DNA from: Marinobacterium sp. LSUCC0821
GTDB taxonomy: Bacteria; Pseudomonadota; Gammaproteobacteria; Pseudomonadales; Balneatricaceae
DNA length: 64,000 bases
Assembly (NCBI RefSeq): GCF_012848475.1
Contig: NZ_CP051666.1
Coordinates: 519,501 to 583,500 of the forward strand
Direction of reading: 5' to 3'
The notes under the pieces were generated by a model. The model worked only from the letters and a program-made list of their open reading frames with translations, searched no databases and was not told the origin of the DNA. Positions 44,924 through 54,157 of the stretch are shown piece after piece. Positions within the stretch are counted from its first letter, which is position 1. Every line of letters starts with the position of its first letter. The position numbers and the translations under genes are program-made.

Positions 44924-46920
44924 TGGAACAACAAGATCTATTAGCCATGCCTTCTCCTGTAGATATTCGCGGTCAGATTCAGCTTTGGGAAGAGGCGGGC
45001 TGGATTCGTACTCTTGATTTAGAGCTGGCGCTTATGCTCGCTGATACTGTGCAGCTTAATGATGATTGGCCGCTGCTGCTTGTGGTGTTTGCTTCACATC
45101 AATTGGGCCGTGGGCACAGCTGTGTAGATCCTCAATCTATCTATAACGACCCTGATCGCTACCTCGCGCTACCCCCTGATGGCGCGCGAAACAGCGCTGT
45201 TATGACGCCTTCACAGTTGCTTGCCGAGATCTCGTTAGATTGTTGGATGGCACTTTTGAGTGATTCTGTTTTGATCGATCAAGGGGCAGGTTCTGCACCG
45301 CTGGTCTACGATGCGGGGCTTCTCTATCTGCGAAGAATGTGGCTGTTGGAGTGTTTGGTTGCAAGGTCCATCACTGAGAGAACCTCTAAAGATAGGGCAA
45401 CCTCTGATCTGATTTCAAACGACCTTGCGACACTCTTTCCAACTCATGCTGAGTTGGATTGGCAGAAAATTGCATGTGCAGTTGCCGCCTCTTCCTACTT
45501 CTCCGTGATTACGGGTGGACCAGGTACCGGTAAAACCACGACTGTCGTGCGGCTTTTAGCACTATTAAATCAGCAAGCTTTGCGTTCAGGTATGACGCTC
45601 AATATCGCGCTTGCAGCTCCGACGGGTAAGGCAGCTGCGCGTTTGACTGAATCTATTGAGGGTGCGCTGCAATCGCTCCCTGAAGGTTACGCAGAGGGTT
45701 TGAGTTCAGAGGTTCAGACGCTGCATCGATTGCTAGGGGTTATTCCTAACAGCGGTCGCTATCGCTACCACAAAAATCATAAGTTACCGGTCGACCTGCT
45801 TGTAGTTGATGAAGCGTCGATGGTTGATCTATCTCTGTTTGCTGCAACCCTCGACGCGCTCCCTGAGCATGCTCAGTTAGTGATGTTGGGTGATAAGGAT
45901 CAGCTAGCCTCTGTTGAAGCCGGGGCAGCCTTGGCTGATCTCTGTACGGATGCTGAGGTTGGTGGCTATACACAAACAAGGGTCGATTGGTTGGCTAGGG
46001 TAACGGGCTGCAAGATCGATCAATGGCTAGGTAGCCAAGGCGATAGTGGAAATCTGCAGTTGAATCAACATCTGGTTATGCTGCGAGAGAGCCATCGCTT
46101 TAGTGCTGAGTCTGGAATAGGCCAGCTTGCATCTGCCGTTAATGATGGGTTGAGTGATCGTGTTGAACAGTTACTGATCACTGAGTCCGACGATTTGCGA
46201 CGTCTGAACGTGGATGAGTTACAGAGAACGCTGAAGGGGCTTGTACTCGGTGATCAACACTTTGCTGGATATAGAGCCTATCTGACTCTACTTGAGGGTG
46301 TGGTTACAGATGATCAGGCGGCTGAAGTGCTTGCAGCCTTCGACCGTTTTAGATTGCTATCGGCGCTTCGACGCGGACCGGAGGGTGTGGTTGCTTTGAA
46401 CGAGCAGGTCGAGTCGATTCTGAATGCCGAGGGGCTGATAGAGCGAGACTCTCATCAAGAATCAGAGTGGTACGTTGGACGCCCTGTCATGGTTACACAG
46501 AATGATTATGTAGTAGGTCTCGCCAATGGTGATATTGGTATCACGCTGATGACTGAATCAGGCCTGCGCGTTGCTTTTGCCCAAGCTGCGAAAAGCCAAG
46601 ATAAACAGAGTCATCAAGATGAGGCGGAGCGGAGAGGTAAGGTTCGATGGATTCATCCAAGTCGACTGCAGTCTGTTGAGACTGCTTATGTTATGACAGT
46701 TCATAAATCGCAGGGATCTGAATTTGAGCACGCTGCCTATCTATCACCTTCGCGTTCAAACCCTGTGTTGACTCGAGAACTTCTCTATACAGCCATTACC
46801 CGCTCTAAGAGCAGGTTTACGTTAGTTGAGATGAACCGATCGGTATTGATGCATACGGTATCGGCTAAAGTGGAGCGTGCTAGTGGGCTCTACAAGCGGT
46901 TAGCTAAAGCTCTTTTGTAA
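44923..46920 (+). CDS. recD: Exodeoxyribonuclease V alpha subunit RecD
   Basis: A 665-aa superfamily 1B 5'-3' helicase subunit. It has Walker A GGPGTGKTTTV, DEASMVDLSLF (motif II), GDKDQLASVEAG, and the C-terminal VHKSQGSEF and YTAITRSK motifs. It is about 57 residues longer than E. coli RecD, mostly in the N-terminal domain and a Ser/Gln-rich region between motifs. ATG at 44923 overlaps the recB stop (TAATG) and has GGGGAG upstream. Its last 21 bases overlap the convergent ribokinase gene. Confidence 0.96.
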   Translation: MEQQDLLAMPSPVDIRGQIQLWEEAGWIRTLDLELALMLADTVQLNDDWPLLLVVFASHQLGRGHSCVDPQSIYNDPDRYLALPPDGARNSAVMTPSQLLAEISLDCWMALLSDSVLIDQGAGSAPLVYDAGLLYLRRMWLLECLVARSITERTSKDRATSDLISNDLATLFPTHAELDWQKIACAVAASSYFSVITGGPGTGKTTTVVRLLALLNQQALRSGMTLNIALAAPTGKAAARLTESIEGALQSLPEGYAEGLSSEVQTLHRLLGVIPNSGRYRYHKNHKLPVDLLVVDEASMVDLSLFAATLDALPEHAQLVMLGDKDQLASVEAGAALADLCTDAEVGGYTQTRVDWLARVTGCKIDQWLGSQGDSGNLQLNQHLVMLRESHRFSAESGIGQLASAVNDGLSDRVEQLLITESDDLRRLNVDELQRTLKGLVLGDQHFAGYRAYLTLLEGVVTDDQAAEVLAAFDRFRLLSALRRGPEGVVALNEQVESILNAEGLIERDSHQESEWYVGRPVMVTQNDYVVGLANGDIGITLMTESGLRVAFAQAAKSQDKQSHQDEAERRGKVRWIHPSRLQSVETAYVMTVHKSQGSEFEHAAYLSPSRSNPVLTRELLYTAITRSKSRFTLVEMNRSVLMHTVSAKVERASGLYKRLAKALL

Positions 46921-47781
46921 CATCTCCAAAATTGAAGAGTGCTCTGGAATCGCATCAGCTGTGCCCTGTTGCATAACCTGAAGTGCAGCACCTGAAACCG
47001 CATATTTTATCGACTCTTCAAGGCTTGATCCTGCATCAAATCGACCCAAAAAGAGCCCTAGAAAGGTATCGCCCGCGCCGGTGGTATCAACAGCTGAGAC
47101 CTTAGGTGCTTCAATGAAAAGCTCGCCCTGTTTGCCAATGTAGCGAACACCGGCACTGCCTTGTGTGATGAGTGTGTGTTCTATGCCAAGAGCAGCGATA
47201 GGTTTGCCGGTAGCAGCTTCAAGCTCCTGGGCCTCAATCTGATTCACGACCAACATATCGATCATAGGTAGAAGCTCAATGGTGGTCTCTGCCACAAAAG
47301 GTGCTGCAGAATAACAGAGTTTTAAACCCTTGCTCTTCGCAGTTTGGAAAAAGTAGCGTGCTTGGGTGGTCTCGTTTTGCGTGAGTGCCCAATCCCCAGA
47401 GTTCGCATCTGCGAGGGCGTTATCGATCATCGACTCACTGATCTGATGGTTGGCACCCGGGTAGACCACGATCTGATTTTCGCCACTGACATCATCAACC
47501 ATCACTATGCCGTGTCCGCTTGGGTAGTCGAGCTGCTGGGTGTGTGTTAGATCGATATGGTAGCTTTTAAGCTGCTCAAAATAGTTGCTATCAGCTCGGT
47601 TCAAAGCGCCAATGTGAAATACCTGGTTTTCAGATTTGGCTATGGCAACACTCTGATTGGCGCCTTTGCCACCTAGGCCTTGGGAGTAGCTGTCAGCGGC
47701 CAGGGTTTCACCTGGGCGTACAAGGTGAGGGAGGCGGTAGAAGTGGTCGATATTGATCGAGCCAAGGTTATATATAGCCAC
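46900..47781 (-). CDS. rbsK: Ribokinase (PfkB family)
   Basis: A 293-aa PfkB sugar kinase. It has the family signature GGKGANQ near the N-terminus and the C-terminal DTTGAGDTF with the catalytic aspartate and anion hole. SINIDHFYRLPHLVRPGET is typical of ribokinases, which phosphorylate ribose at O5 for the pentose pathway. There is no ribose transporter nearby. The start is GTG at 47779-47781, with only a weak GAG site. Its 3' end overlaps recD tail-to-tail. Confidence 0.88.
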   Translation of the reverse strand: MAIYNLGSINIDHFYRLPHLVRPGETLAADSYSQGLGGKGANQSVAIAKSENQVFHIGALNRADSNYFEQLKSYHIDLTHTQQLDYPSGHGIVMVDDVSGENQIVVYPGANHQISESMIDNALADANSGDWALTQNETTQARYFFQTAKSKGLKLCYSAAPFVAETTIELLPMIDMLVVNQIEAQELEAATGKPIAALGIEHTLITQGSAGVRYIGKQGELFIEAPKVSAVDTTGAGDTFLGLFLGRFDAGSSLEESIKYAVSGAALQVMQQGTADAIPEHSSILEMLQKSFS

Positions 47782-47842
47782 TTAAATGAGTCTCTTATTA
47801 GCGTTTCAAAGAGTCTATCGAAGTGGCGTTTCGAAGTACAAC

Positions 47843-48070
47843 TTACTCTTTGATACAGAGTTTTTGGGTTAGCGCTGCAATACGACGACCAAATATAAGA
47901 ATCACCGAAAATGCGATAGGCCATGCAACTGCGTAAGCGTTAATCCAGCGACCGATAAAGCCTTCAGACCAGCCAGTATTCACTGATGTAATAACAAAGG
48001 TCATGACGGTAACCATGATGAGACTCATGATGACAGCTTGTACAAGTGGAGCGCGACGTTTTGGAAACAT
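47843..48070 (-). CDS. DUF2798 family small membrane protein
   Basis: A 75-aa protein with two membrane helices (about 10-28 and 43-60) in the DUF2798 pattern: FPKRRAPLVQAVIMS before the first helix and AYAVAWPIAFSVILIFGRRI in the second. The function is unknown. A longer frame starts at 48127, but the internal ATG at 48070 gives the family-like N-terminus and has CGGA upstream. It shares an upstream region with the divergent GntR gene. Confidence 0.75.
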   Translation of the reverse strand: MFPKRRAPLVQAVIMSLIMVTVMTFVITSVNTGWSEGFIGRWINAYAVAWPIAFSVILIFGRRIAALTQKLCIKE

Positions 48071-48276
48071 TTCGTGATATCCGTATTTATTAAATAAGCA
48101 TTTGCTAATGTTGGCGGTATTATCCATATTCAGCGAGAGAAGCCAAGGCGAAATATCAATTCTTATGAATATGGGTAGATCTAATTAAATAGGATCTAAT
48201 CAGAAATCGAATTATTTGGACGTTTTAGTTCAACTGCGTGATAATTCGATGAAATGTAAATTTTTAAGGTTTAATC

Positions 48277-48936
48277 ATGGAAGAGCTAGAGACCCCTTCA
48301 ACCTACCAACAGCTTCGTACTGATATCTTAGAGGGCAATATAGAGCCTGAATCCAAACTCTCTATTGGTGTTTTGGCTGAACGCTATGGTTCCAGTGCTG
48401 CACCGGTGCGAGAGGCTCTCTCGCGTTTAGCTGCCGAAGGGTTGGTGACGCGTCGTGGTCAACGTGGCTATTGGGCTGCACCCATCGATGCTGATGAGTT
48501 TGTCGAAGTTTCGCGTCTCAGAGAGATGTTAGAAGTGGATGCATTTAGGCAGTCTATACGTTTAGGTGACCTAGATTGGGAGGCGGCAATTGCAGGTGCT
48601 CGTCACCGTGAGTTGGCTGTACGTGCGCAAACCGGTGCGTTAGATGCCGATCAGATTCTAGCAAGAACCCGTGAGAACCGTCGTTTCCACATGGCTTTGA
48701 TCAGCGCTTGTCCATCGCAGTGGCAGCTTCGTTTTATCTCAACGCTCTATGATCAGAGTGAACGCTTTCGCCGTCTTGCACTTAATCAAGCTCCAACCAA
48801 TGAGCCAGCAGGTAAAGATGAGCACGAAGCGCTAATGCAGGCTGCCTTTGATCGTGATGAGAAGACCGCAACAGAGCTATTGCGTCTGCATATTCGTAAT
48901 TCGAATGATAAGGTGATGAAGGCGCTGTTTTCTTAA
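48277..48936 (+). CDS. GntR family transcriptional regulator, FadR (FCD) subfamily
   Basis: A 219-aa regulator. The N-terminal winged helix-turn-helix (about 8-70) has the LAERYGSSAAPVREALSRL recognition region. A C-terminal FCD helical ligand domain with family His residues lies at about 85-215. Such regulators usually respond to organic acids. It is convergent with the lig operon and divergent from DUF2798, so the regulated genes are not evident; DUF2798 or its own gene are the nearest candidates. The ATG has an AAGG site upstream. Confidence 0.9.
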   Translation: MEELETPSTYQQLRTDILEGNIEPESKLSIGVLAERYGSSAAPVREALSRLAAEGLVTRRGQRGYWAAPIDADEFVEVSRLREMLEVDAFRQSIRLGDLDWEAAIAGARHRELAVRAQTGALDADQILARTRENRRFHMALISACPSQWQLRFISTLYDQSERFRRLALNQAPTNEPAGKDEHEALMQAAFDRDEKTATELLRLHIRNSNDKVMKALFS

Positions 48937-48995
48937 TTCAATTACGCTCTTCTCTGGAAGATCGCTGGTAGACTTACAAACCGCTTTAGCGGTTT

Positions 48996-49084
48996 GATCG
49001 CGGCTTCCCCTCCGGGGAATGCGCTCCTACGGAGCTGCGGAAAGATGTTGTAGGAGCGCATTTCCGCGAAGCGGAAAGCCGCGA
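48996..49084. repeat. Inverted pair of 35-nt REP-like elements
   Basis: Two copies of a palindromic element face each other at 48996-49030 (reverse) and 49050-49084 (forward). The shared edges are GTAGGAGCGCATT and AAGCCGCGA around a variable stem-loop (CCCC/GGGG, TTCCGC/GCGGAA). A separate palindrome (AAACCGCT/AGCGGTTT) lies at 48978-48995. The unit lies between convergent genes, as REP/BIME elements typically do. Related copies are at 56550-56581 and 62458-62492. Confidence 0.8.
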
Positions 49085-49096
49085 AAATCCCAAAAC

Positions 49097-49122
49097 AAAA
49101 AAGCGCCCGAGGGCGCTTTTTT
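49097..49122. terminator. Bidirectional terminator between GntR gene and ligB
   Basis: AAAAAAGCGCC pairs with GGCGCTTTTTT around CGAG. Both sides carry T/A runs, so it can end the GntR transcript and the lig operon. It lies about 18 bases past the ligB stop. Confidence 0.88.
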
Positions 49123-49139
49123 AACGATCAAGTCTCAGC

Positions 49140-49982
49140 TTAGGCTTTAGGCACTAGAAGCTGAACACCCGCCGCTGTGTTCGAGATCGGCGCGATAAGC
49201 ACGTTAACAAGCTCATCAACTGGACCTGAACAAGCACCACGCATCGCTAGCCACATAGCAAGCTCAACGCCTTGAGCACCTGCAATTTCTGTTAACTCAT
49301 CGTTGGTGTAGTGGGTGAGTGACTCAGGATCAGTCACTAGCTTATCCATACACATCTGGTCGAACTCAGTGTTTAGGTAGCCTGCACGCTCGCCATCTAG
49401 CTGGTGCGATAGGCCACCAGTACCAAGTACAACAACAGTCTGGTCACTATCCCATGAACGAATAGCATCACCAATCGCTTTACCAAATGCGTATGAGCGA
49501 GATGGTTTTGGCATTGGGTGGCGCTCACAGTTGATCGCGATCGGAATCACCTTGGTACCTTTGTATGTGTGGCCTGGGTAGAGGACAGACATAGGGACAG
49601 TCGCACCGTGATCCACTTTAATGTCCTGACAAACAGTCGGGTCAAAGTCGTTCTCGATGAGGTGGTTAACGATGTGCCAAGATAGATCAGTCTCACCGGT
49701 GAGTGGTGGGATGGGTTTGATACCCCAGCCTTCGTCAGCGTTGCAGTACTCTTCTGCACAGCCGATAGAGAAGGTTGGTTTCTTGTCTAAGAACATCTCA
49801 AGACCGTGGTCGTTGTAGAATAGAACCGCGATGTCTGGTTTGTTCTCGTTGATCCAGTTACGCACAGGTACATAAGCTGCGAATAGATCTTTCCAGTAAG
49901 GGGTATCTTCAATACCGCGGTCAACCGCAACACCGATAGCTGGTACGTGTGATGTGCCGATAGCACCTAAGATTTTAGCCAT
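49140..49982 (-). CDS. ligB: Protocatechuate 4,5-dioxygenase beta subunit
   Basis: A 280-aa class III extradiol dioxygenase subunit that, with LigA, opens protocatechuate between C4 and C5 to 4-carboxy-2-hydroxymuconate semialdehyde. The Fe(II) ligands align with LigB: His12, His59 and Glu240, with catalytic His193 (His195 in the Sphingobium enzyme). GCAEEY, VDHGATVPMS and GTGGLSHQL are family segments. It overlaps ligA by 8 bases and is the last gene of the operon, with a terminator after it. Gallate dioxygenase GalA is a LigB-LigA fusion, so the split form favours protocatechuate. Confidence 0.93.
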   Translation of the reverse strand: MAKILGAIGTSHVPAIGVAVDRGIEDTPYWKDLFAAYVPVRNWINENKPDIAVLFYNDHGLEMFLDKKPTFSIGCAEEYCNADEGWGIKPIPPLTGETDLSWHIVNHLIENDFDPTVCQDIKVDHGATVPMSVLYPGHTYKGTKVIPIAINCERHPMPKPSRSYAFGKAIGDAIRSWDSDQTVVVLGTGGLSHQLDGERAGYLNTEFDQMCMDKLVTDPESLTHYTNDELTEIAGAQGVELAMWLAMRGACSGPVDELVNVLIAPISNTAAGVQLLVPKA

Positions 49983-50331
49983 TCGTTTTGCCCACTCCTT
50001 GACTGTCTAGGTATGCCTGGAACTCTTCAGTTGTCTGGCCGGTCATGATGCCGCCTACGTCCTGAACGTTTAGGCCGAGGGTTCCTGCAAACTTCGCTAG
50101 GTAATAGATACTGCCGCCATTACGAAGTAGGGCGATGATATCGCGCTTCAGGATCGCCTCTTTCTGAGCTGGGTTCAGTTTGAACTTGTCGCAGTATGCT
50201 GCTTCGTCTTGGCGAAACGCTTCGCGAGCGCTCTCTTCATTAAACGAGAAACACATCTTGTTGAGGTTGTAGCCCAATTTTGCTGCTACACCGTCAAATT
50301 TGTATGTGCCCTCAATGATTGGTTCAATCAT
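49975..50331 (-). CDS. ligA: Protocatechuate 4,5-dioxygenase alpha subunit
   Basis: A 118-aa helical subunit that closes over the LigB active site. LGYNLNKMCFSFN, the RDIIALLRNGGSIYYLAKFAG segment and MTGQTTEEFQAYL follow the LigA family. It has a strong AAGGAG site 9 bases after ligI and overlaps ligB (8 bases), as expected for subunits made in equal amounts. Without LigA the beta subunit is generally inactive in this family. Confidence 0.92.
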   Translation of the reverse strand: MIEPIIEGTYKFDGVAAKLGYNLNKMCFSFNEESAREAFRQDEAAYCDKFKLNPAQKEAILKRDIIALLRNGGSIYYLAKFAGTLGLNVQDVGGIMTGQTTEEFQAYLDSQGVGKTNG

Positions 50332-50340
50332 AAGAACTCC

Positions 50341-51213
50341 TTATCGTTCCCAGTACAAACGCATTGGGTTATCGATCAATAGTTTACGTTGTAGCTCTTC
50401 AGTTACAGCGATATGTGGAATGACATCAACCAACATGCCGTCATCTGGTGTGTGTGACTTCATGTTAGGGTGTGGCCAATCAGTACCCCAAAGAACACGG
50501 TCTGGGAAGGCTTCAACGAGTGCGCGCATGTAAGGAACAACATCTGAGTAATCAGGTGGTGTATTCGTTAGGCGCTCTGGGCAGCTCACTTTAGTCCACA
50601 CTTTGTCGTTGTTACGCATTAGGTCCATGAAACGTTGGAAGTCTGGGTGATCAACACCTTTAGCAACGTCTGGGCGGCCCATGTGGTCGACAACGATGGT
50701 TGTATTAAGTTCGTTTAGGAACGGAATCAGATCTTCAAGGTCTGGCGCTTCGAAGTAGACAACGATGTGCCAGCCTAGTGGTTTAATCTTCTCGGCAATC
50801 GATAGGAACACCTCTTTTGGTGTTGTATCAACAAGGCGTTTTACGAAGTTGAAACGAACGCCGCGAACACCCGCTTTATCCATAGCCTCTAGCTCTTCTA
50901 CGGTGATTGCAGGGTCAACCACTGCTACACCGCGTGCTAGGTCGCCAGCAGTCTCAAGAGCATCAACTAGTGCTGCGTTGTCTGTACCGTGACATGAAGC
51001 CTGTACAATAACGTTACGGCTAAAGCCCAGGTAATCACGCAGTGCGAATAGCTGCTCTTTAGAGGCGTCACAAGGCGTGTATTTACGCTTAGGGTGGTAC
51101 GGAAATTTGTCGGCTGGGCCAAACACGTGACAGTGCGCATCAACTGCTCCGGCAGGCGCTACAAAGTCAGGCTTTTTAGGGTTGTCGTGAAACGGGCGGT
51201 AATCTGCATCCAT
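50341..51213 (-). CDS. ligI: 2-Pyrone-4,6-dicarboxylate hydrolase
   Basis: A 290-aa amidohydrolase-fold enzyme that opens the lactone 2-pyrone-4,6-dicarboxylate to 4-oxalomesaconate. The HxH motif DAHCHVFGP (His27, His29), VVDHMGRPD and LWGTDWPHPN near the C-terminus match LigI; this family hydrolyses the lactone without a metal. Length matches the family. It lies in operon with galD, with 15 bases between them. Confidence 0.93.
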   Translation of the reverse strand: MDADYRPFHDNPKKPDFVAPAGAVDAHCHVFGPADKFPYHPKRKYTPCDASKEQLFALRDYLGFSRNVIVQASCHGTDNAALVDALETAGDLARGVAVVDPAITVEELEAMDKAGVRGVRFNFVKRLVDTTPKEVFLSIAEKIKPLGWHIVVYFEAPDLEDLIPFLNELNTTIVVDHMGRPDVAKGVDHPDFQRFMDLMRNNDKVWTKVSCPERLTNTPPDYSDVVPYMRALVEAFPDRVLWGTDWPHPNMKSHTPDDGMLVDVIPHIAVTEELQRKLLIDNPMRLYWER

Positions 51214-51228
51214 GATCTTAATTCCTAA

Positions 51229-52287
51229 TTATTCAGCGAAAACTTCGCCATCAAATAGTTTTCGCGCTGTGCGTAATAGTGCAGCGCTTTTTGGTTGGCC
51301 ATCCTGATCGATATCAATAACTACCGTCATTTCACCGATTGGATGCTCAACAGCAAGTGTTTTTCTGTTCCCTTCAGGCAGGTTAGCAACTGAAGCGGCA
51401 GGTGAGTTTGGTAAAATAGCTGCGGTCGCAACGCTAACTGCACCGAGTACACCGATAGAGGCGTGGCAGCGATGAGGGATAAATGTGCGTGTAGATAGTG
51501 CACCACCATCGGTCGCCTCGCTTACCATACTCATCTTAGGCACAGACTTCTCAGTCACATCGCCTAGATTCATCATTGGGCCCGCTTGTAGGCGAATCGC
51601 TTCAAGCTTAGCGCGAAGTTCGCTATTTGCTTCTAACTCTTCACGAGACTCTGTGCCGCTGATACCCATATCTGATGCGCGCATTACAACTACAGGCATG
51701 CCGTTATCAATGAGGGTACACTCGACACCGTTGATAAGGTCAACTGCATTACCCGTAGGAAGTAGAGCGCCACAAGATGAGCCAGCAGTATCTAAGAACT
51801 CAAGCGGTACAGCCGCTGAAGTGCCTGGTACGCCATCGATCTTTGATTCTCCTTTGTAGGTCACTGAGCCATTCGGTGTTGCAACTGTGGCGATAGCGAT
51901 CTGTCCGGTGTTCTCCATGAAGATACGCACTTGTGTCTCATCACCGATTGCTTTAACCAAGCCCCGCTCGATCGCGAAAGGACCAATGCCTGCAAGGATA
52001 TTTCCGCAGTTCTGTGCATCGGTGACGATCGCTTGATCAACGAACACCTGTAGGAATAGGTAGTCGACATCCGCATCATCGCGCTCAGATGCGCTAACCA
52101 CTGCAACCTTTGAGGTTATAGGGTCAGCACCACCTAGACCGTCGATCTGACGTGGATCAGGCGATCCCATCATGCCAAGAAGAAAGGCATCACGTGCGGC
52201 GGTATCGCTCGGTAGGTCACTTTTTAAGAAGTAACCACCTTTAGATGTGCCGCCGCGCATCCACATGCAGCGAATGCCATTAGACAT
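51229..52287 (-). CDS. galD: 4-Oxalomesaconate tautomerase (PrpF-fold isomerase)
   Basis: A 352-aa two-domain diaminopimelate-epimerase-like isomerase of the PrpF/GalD group. [10 protein letters not shown] near the N-terminus, [11 protein letters not shown] and the DAQNCGN loop with the catalytic Cys in the proton-transfer position match GalD (P. putida). In Sphingobium the corresponding role is filled by LigU. It converts the keto/enol or double-bond isomer of 4-oxalomesaconate into the form used by the hydratase. The start overlaps ligK by 8 bases. Confidence 0.9.
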   Translation of the reverse strand: MSNGIRCMWMRGGTSKGGYFLKSDLPSDTAARDAFLLGMMGSPDPRQIDGLGGADPITSKVAVVSASERDDADVDYLFLQVFVDQAIVTDAQNCGNILAGIGPFAIERGLVKAIGDETQVRIFMENTGQIAIATVATPNGSVTYKGESKIDGVPGTSAAVPLEFLDTAGSSCGALLPTGNAVDLINGVECTLIDNGMPVVVMRASDMGISGTESREELEANSELRAKLEAIRLQAGPMMNLGDVTEKSVPKMSMVSEATDGGALSTRTFIPHRCHASIGVLGAVSVATAAILPNSPAASVANLPEGNRKTLAVEHPIGEMTVVIDIDQDGQPKSAALLRTARKLFDGEVFAE

Positions 52288-52957
52288 ATTTAAGGCCTTT
52301 CTCTTCTAGGCGAGGGCGCATGTTGTAGATATCAAGGCCGAGTTCGCCGTTAGCCATGCGAACACGCTTCTCCTCTTCGCGTGCTTCGCGTGCTAGAGCC
52401 TCTTTAAGAACATCTGCAGCCTCTTCACGACGCACAACACAAACGCCATCGTCATCGGCAACGATAATGTCGCCAGGATAGATAAGCGCTTCAGCACAAA
52501 CCATTGGAATGTTTACTGAACCTAGAGTCTCTTTGATGGTGCCTTTTGCGTAAACCGCTTTCGACCAAACTGGGAACTCCATCTCGCGAAGGATCTTTGT
52601 ATCGCGCACGCCGCCATCAATGATGAGGCCCTGAACTCCACGAGCTTTAGCTGAGGTCGCTAGTAGGTCGCCAAAGAAACCGTCGTATGAAGGTGAAGTA
52701 GGTGCGAACACCATGATGTCGCCTGGCTGACACTGCTCGATTGCAACGTGCATCATCCAGTTGTCGCCAGCGGCGCCAGAGATAGTCACTGCGCTACCGG
52801 CAATGCCGGCACCCTGATAGATAGGGCGCATGTAATGCGCTAGAAGACCGCGACGGCCCTGCGCTTCGTGTACAGTCGCAACACCTAGTTTAGCGAGTCC
52901 TGCAATAACTTCTGGATCTGCACGTTCAATGTGCTGAACAACTACGTTCTCTGCCAT
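52280..52957 (-). CDS. ligK: 4-Carboxy-4-hydroxy-2-oxoadipate aldolase / oxaloacetate decarboxylase
   Basis: A 225-aa RraA-fold class II aldolase that splits 4-carboxy-4-hydroxy-2-oxoadipate into pyruvate and oxaloacetate, the last step of the pathway, and can decarboxylate oxaloacetate. IIDGGVRD (Arg and the metal-binding Asp), [13 protein letters not shown] and [14 protein letters not shown] are family segments. It corresponds to GalC and ProA in other bacteria. A strong GGAGAG site precedes the ATG, and it lies 21 bases downstream of ligJ. Confidence 0.93.
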   Translation of the reverse strand: MAENVVVQHIERADPEVIAGLAKLGVATVHEAQGRRGLLAHYMRPIYQGAGIAGSAVTISGAAGDNWMMHVAIEQCQPGDIMVFAPTSPSYDGFFGDLLATSAKARGVQGLIIDGGVRDTKILREMEFPVWSKAVYAKGTIKETLGSVNIPMVCAEALIYPGDIIVADDDGVCVVRREEAADVLKEALAREAREEEKRVRMANGELGLDIYNMRPRLEEKGLKYV

Positions 52958-52978
52958 GATTCTCTCCTAGAACTCGAA

Positions 52979-53986
52979 TTAAACTTTAAGACGGCTAAAT
53001 ACGCGGCGAGCGTTATCTTCAAAGATCGCCTTCTTAGCTGCTGCATCAACCTTAGTGGTCGCGTCGATGTACTTCTTGGTGTCATCGAAGTAGTGGCCTG
53101 TCTCAGGGTCGATACCACGAACCGCGCCGATCATCTCTGATGCGAACAGGATGTTATCTGTAGGGATAACGTCTAGAAGACAGTCGATACCTTTCTGGTG
53201 GTATACACAGGTATCGAAGAAGACGTTGTTAAGCACGCGCTCTTCTAGTTCAAAACCTTTATCCAGTGCCATGCCACGGAAACGACCCCAGTGGTAAGGA
53301 ACAGCACCGCCACCATGAGGAATGATGATCTTAAGTGTTGGGAAGTCTTTGAATACATCCGACATCATTAGCTGCTGGAACGCAGTTGTATCAGCACCTA
53401 GGTAGTGTGAGCCTGTAGTATCAAAGTTGTGGTTACACGCTGCTGATACGTGGATCATCGCAGGGATATCGTACTCACACATCTTCTCGTAGATAGGGTA
53501 AAACTCGCGAGCCGATAGACGGCTGCCGTTCCAGTGGCCGCCTGATGGATCTGGGTTTAGGTTGATACCGATAAAGCCCATCTCTTCAACTGTACGAATG
53601 ATCTCTGGTACAGATTTAGCCGGATCAACGCCTGGTGACTGAGGAAGCTGAGCTACTGGTACGAAGTTCTCAGGGAAAAGATCACATACACGACGGATCA
53701 GGTCGTTCTGGTTTTCAGTCCAGAAACGGCTCGTGTGCTCGTTACCTACGTGATGTCCCATCCAGCTTGCGCGTGGTGAGAAGATAGTGAGGTCGGTGCC
53801 ACGCTCCTGCTGAAGCTTAAGCTGGTTATTGATGATCGATTCACGAATCTCATCGTCGGTTACACCGAAGTCGCCTTTCTCGCCAACGAAATCTGGGTTT
53901 TTAGCAACTTCTGCTGTCTGTGCGTCACGCCAAGCGCCAACACCTGGAGGGGTAGTGGTGTAGTGACCATGAATATCGATAATCAT
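52979..53986 (-). CDS. ligJ: 4-Oxalomesaconate hydratase
   Basis: A 335-aa amidohydrolase-fold lyase that adds water to 4-oxalomesaconate, giving 4-carboxy-4-hydroxy-2-oxoadipate. DIHGHYTT (His6, His8) and the metal-site region around HVSAACNHNFDTTGSHYLGAD fit LigJ. It differs from the unrelated GalB hydratase of P. putida. It is the first gene of the operon, and its start faces the LysR gene across 171 bases. Confidence 0.92.
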   Translation of the reverse strand: MIIDIHGHYTTTPPGVGAWRDAQTAEVAKNPDFVGEKGDFGVTDDEIRESIINNQLKLQQERGTDLTIFSPRASWMGHHVGNEHTSRFWTENQNDLIRRVCDLFPENFVPVAQLPQSPGVDPAKSVPEIIRTVEEMGFIGINLNPDPSGGHWNGSRLSAREFYPIYEKMCEYDIPAMIHVSAACNHNFDTTGSHYLGADTTAFQQLMMSDVFKDFPTLKIIIPHGGGAVPYHWGRFRGMALDKGFELEERVLNNVFFDTCVYHQKGIDCLLDVIPTDNILFASEMIGAVRGIDPETGHYFDDTKKYIDATTKVDAAAKKAIFEDNARRVFSRLKV

Positions 53987-54157
53987 AAGATCTATTTCCT
54001 CGTTCTAATCTATCTCTCGCGTCTGACATTTAGCCAAACTGCGTTTATCAGCTATACATACTCCAATTTTGCCTATTTGAGATCTATTAAGTTTTACCCG
54101 AAGGGGTATTAGTTTTTGATATAGGCATTTGTCGATTGTAAGAGTATTATCGCTCTC
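53987..54157. promoter_or_regulatory. Divergent control region of the lig operon with a candidate LysR-type operator
   Basis: This 171-base region separates ligJ from the divergent LysR gene and must contain both promoters. It holds one clear dyad, TACCC-GAAG-GGGTA (54095-54108), of the T-N12-A kind that LysR regulators often bind. The dyad ends 49 bases before the regulator start. Confidence 0.5.

Noticed and set aside
49140-50331. Gallate dioxygenase (GalA) instead of LigAB
   Set aside because: GalA is a single fused polypeptide. Here the alpha and beta subunits are separate genes with LigA/LigB lengths and residues.
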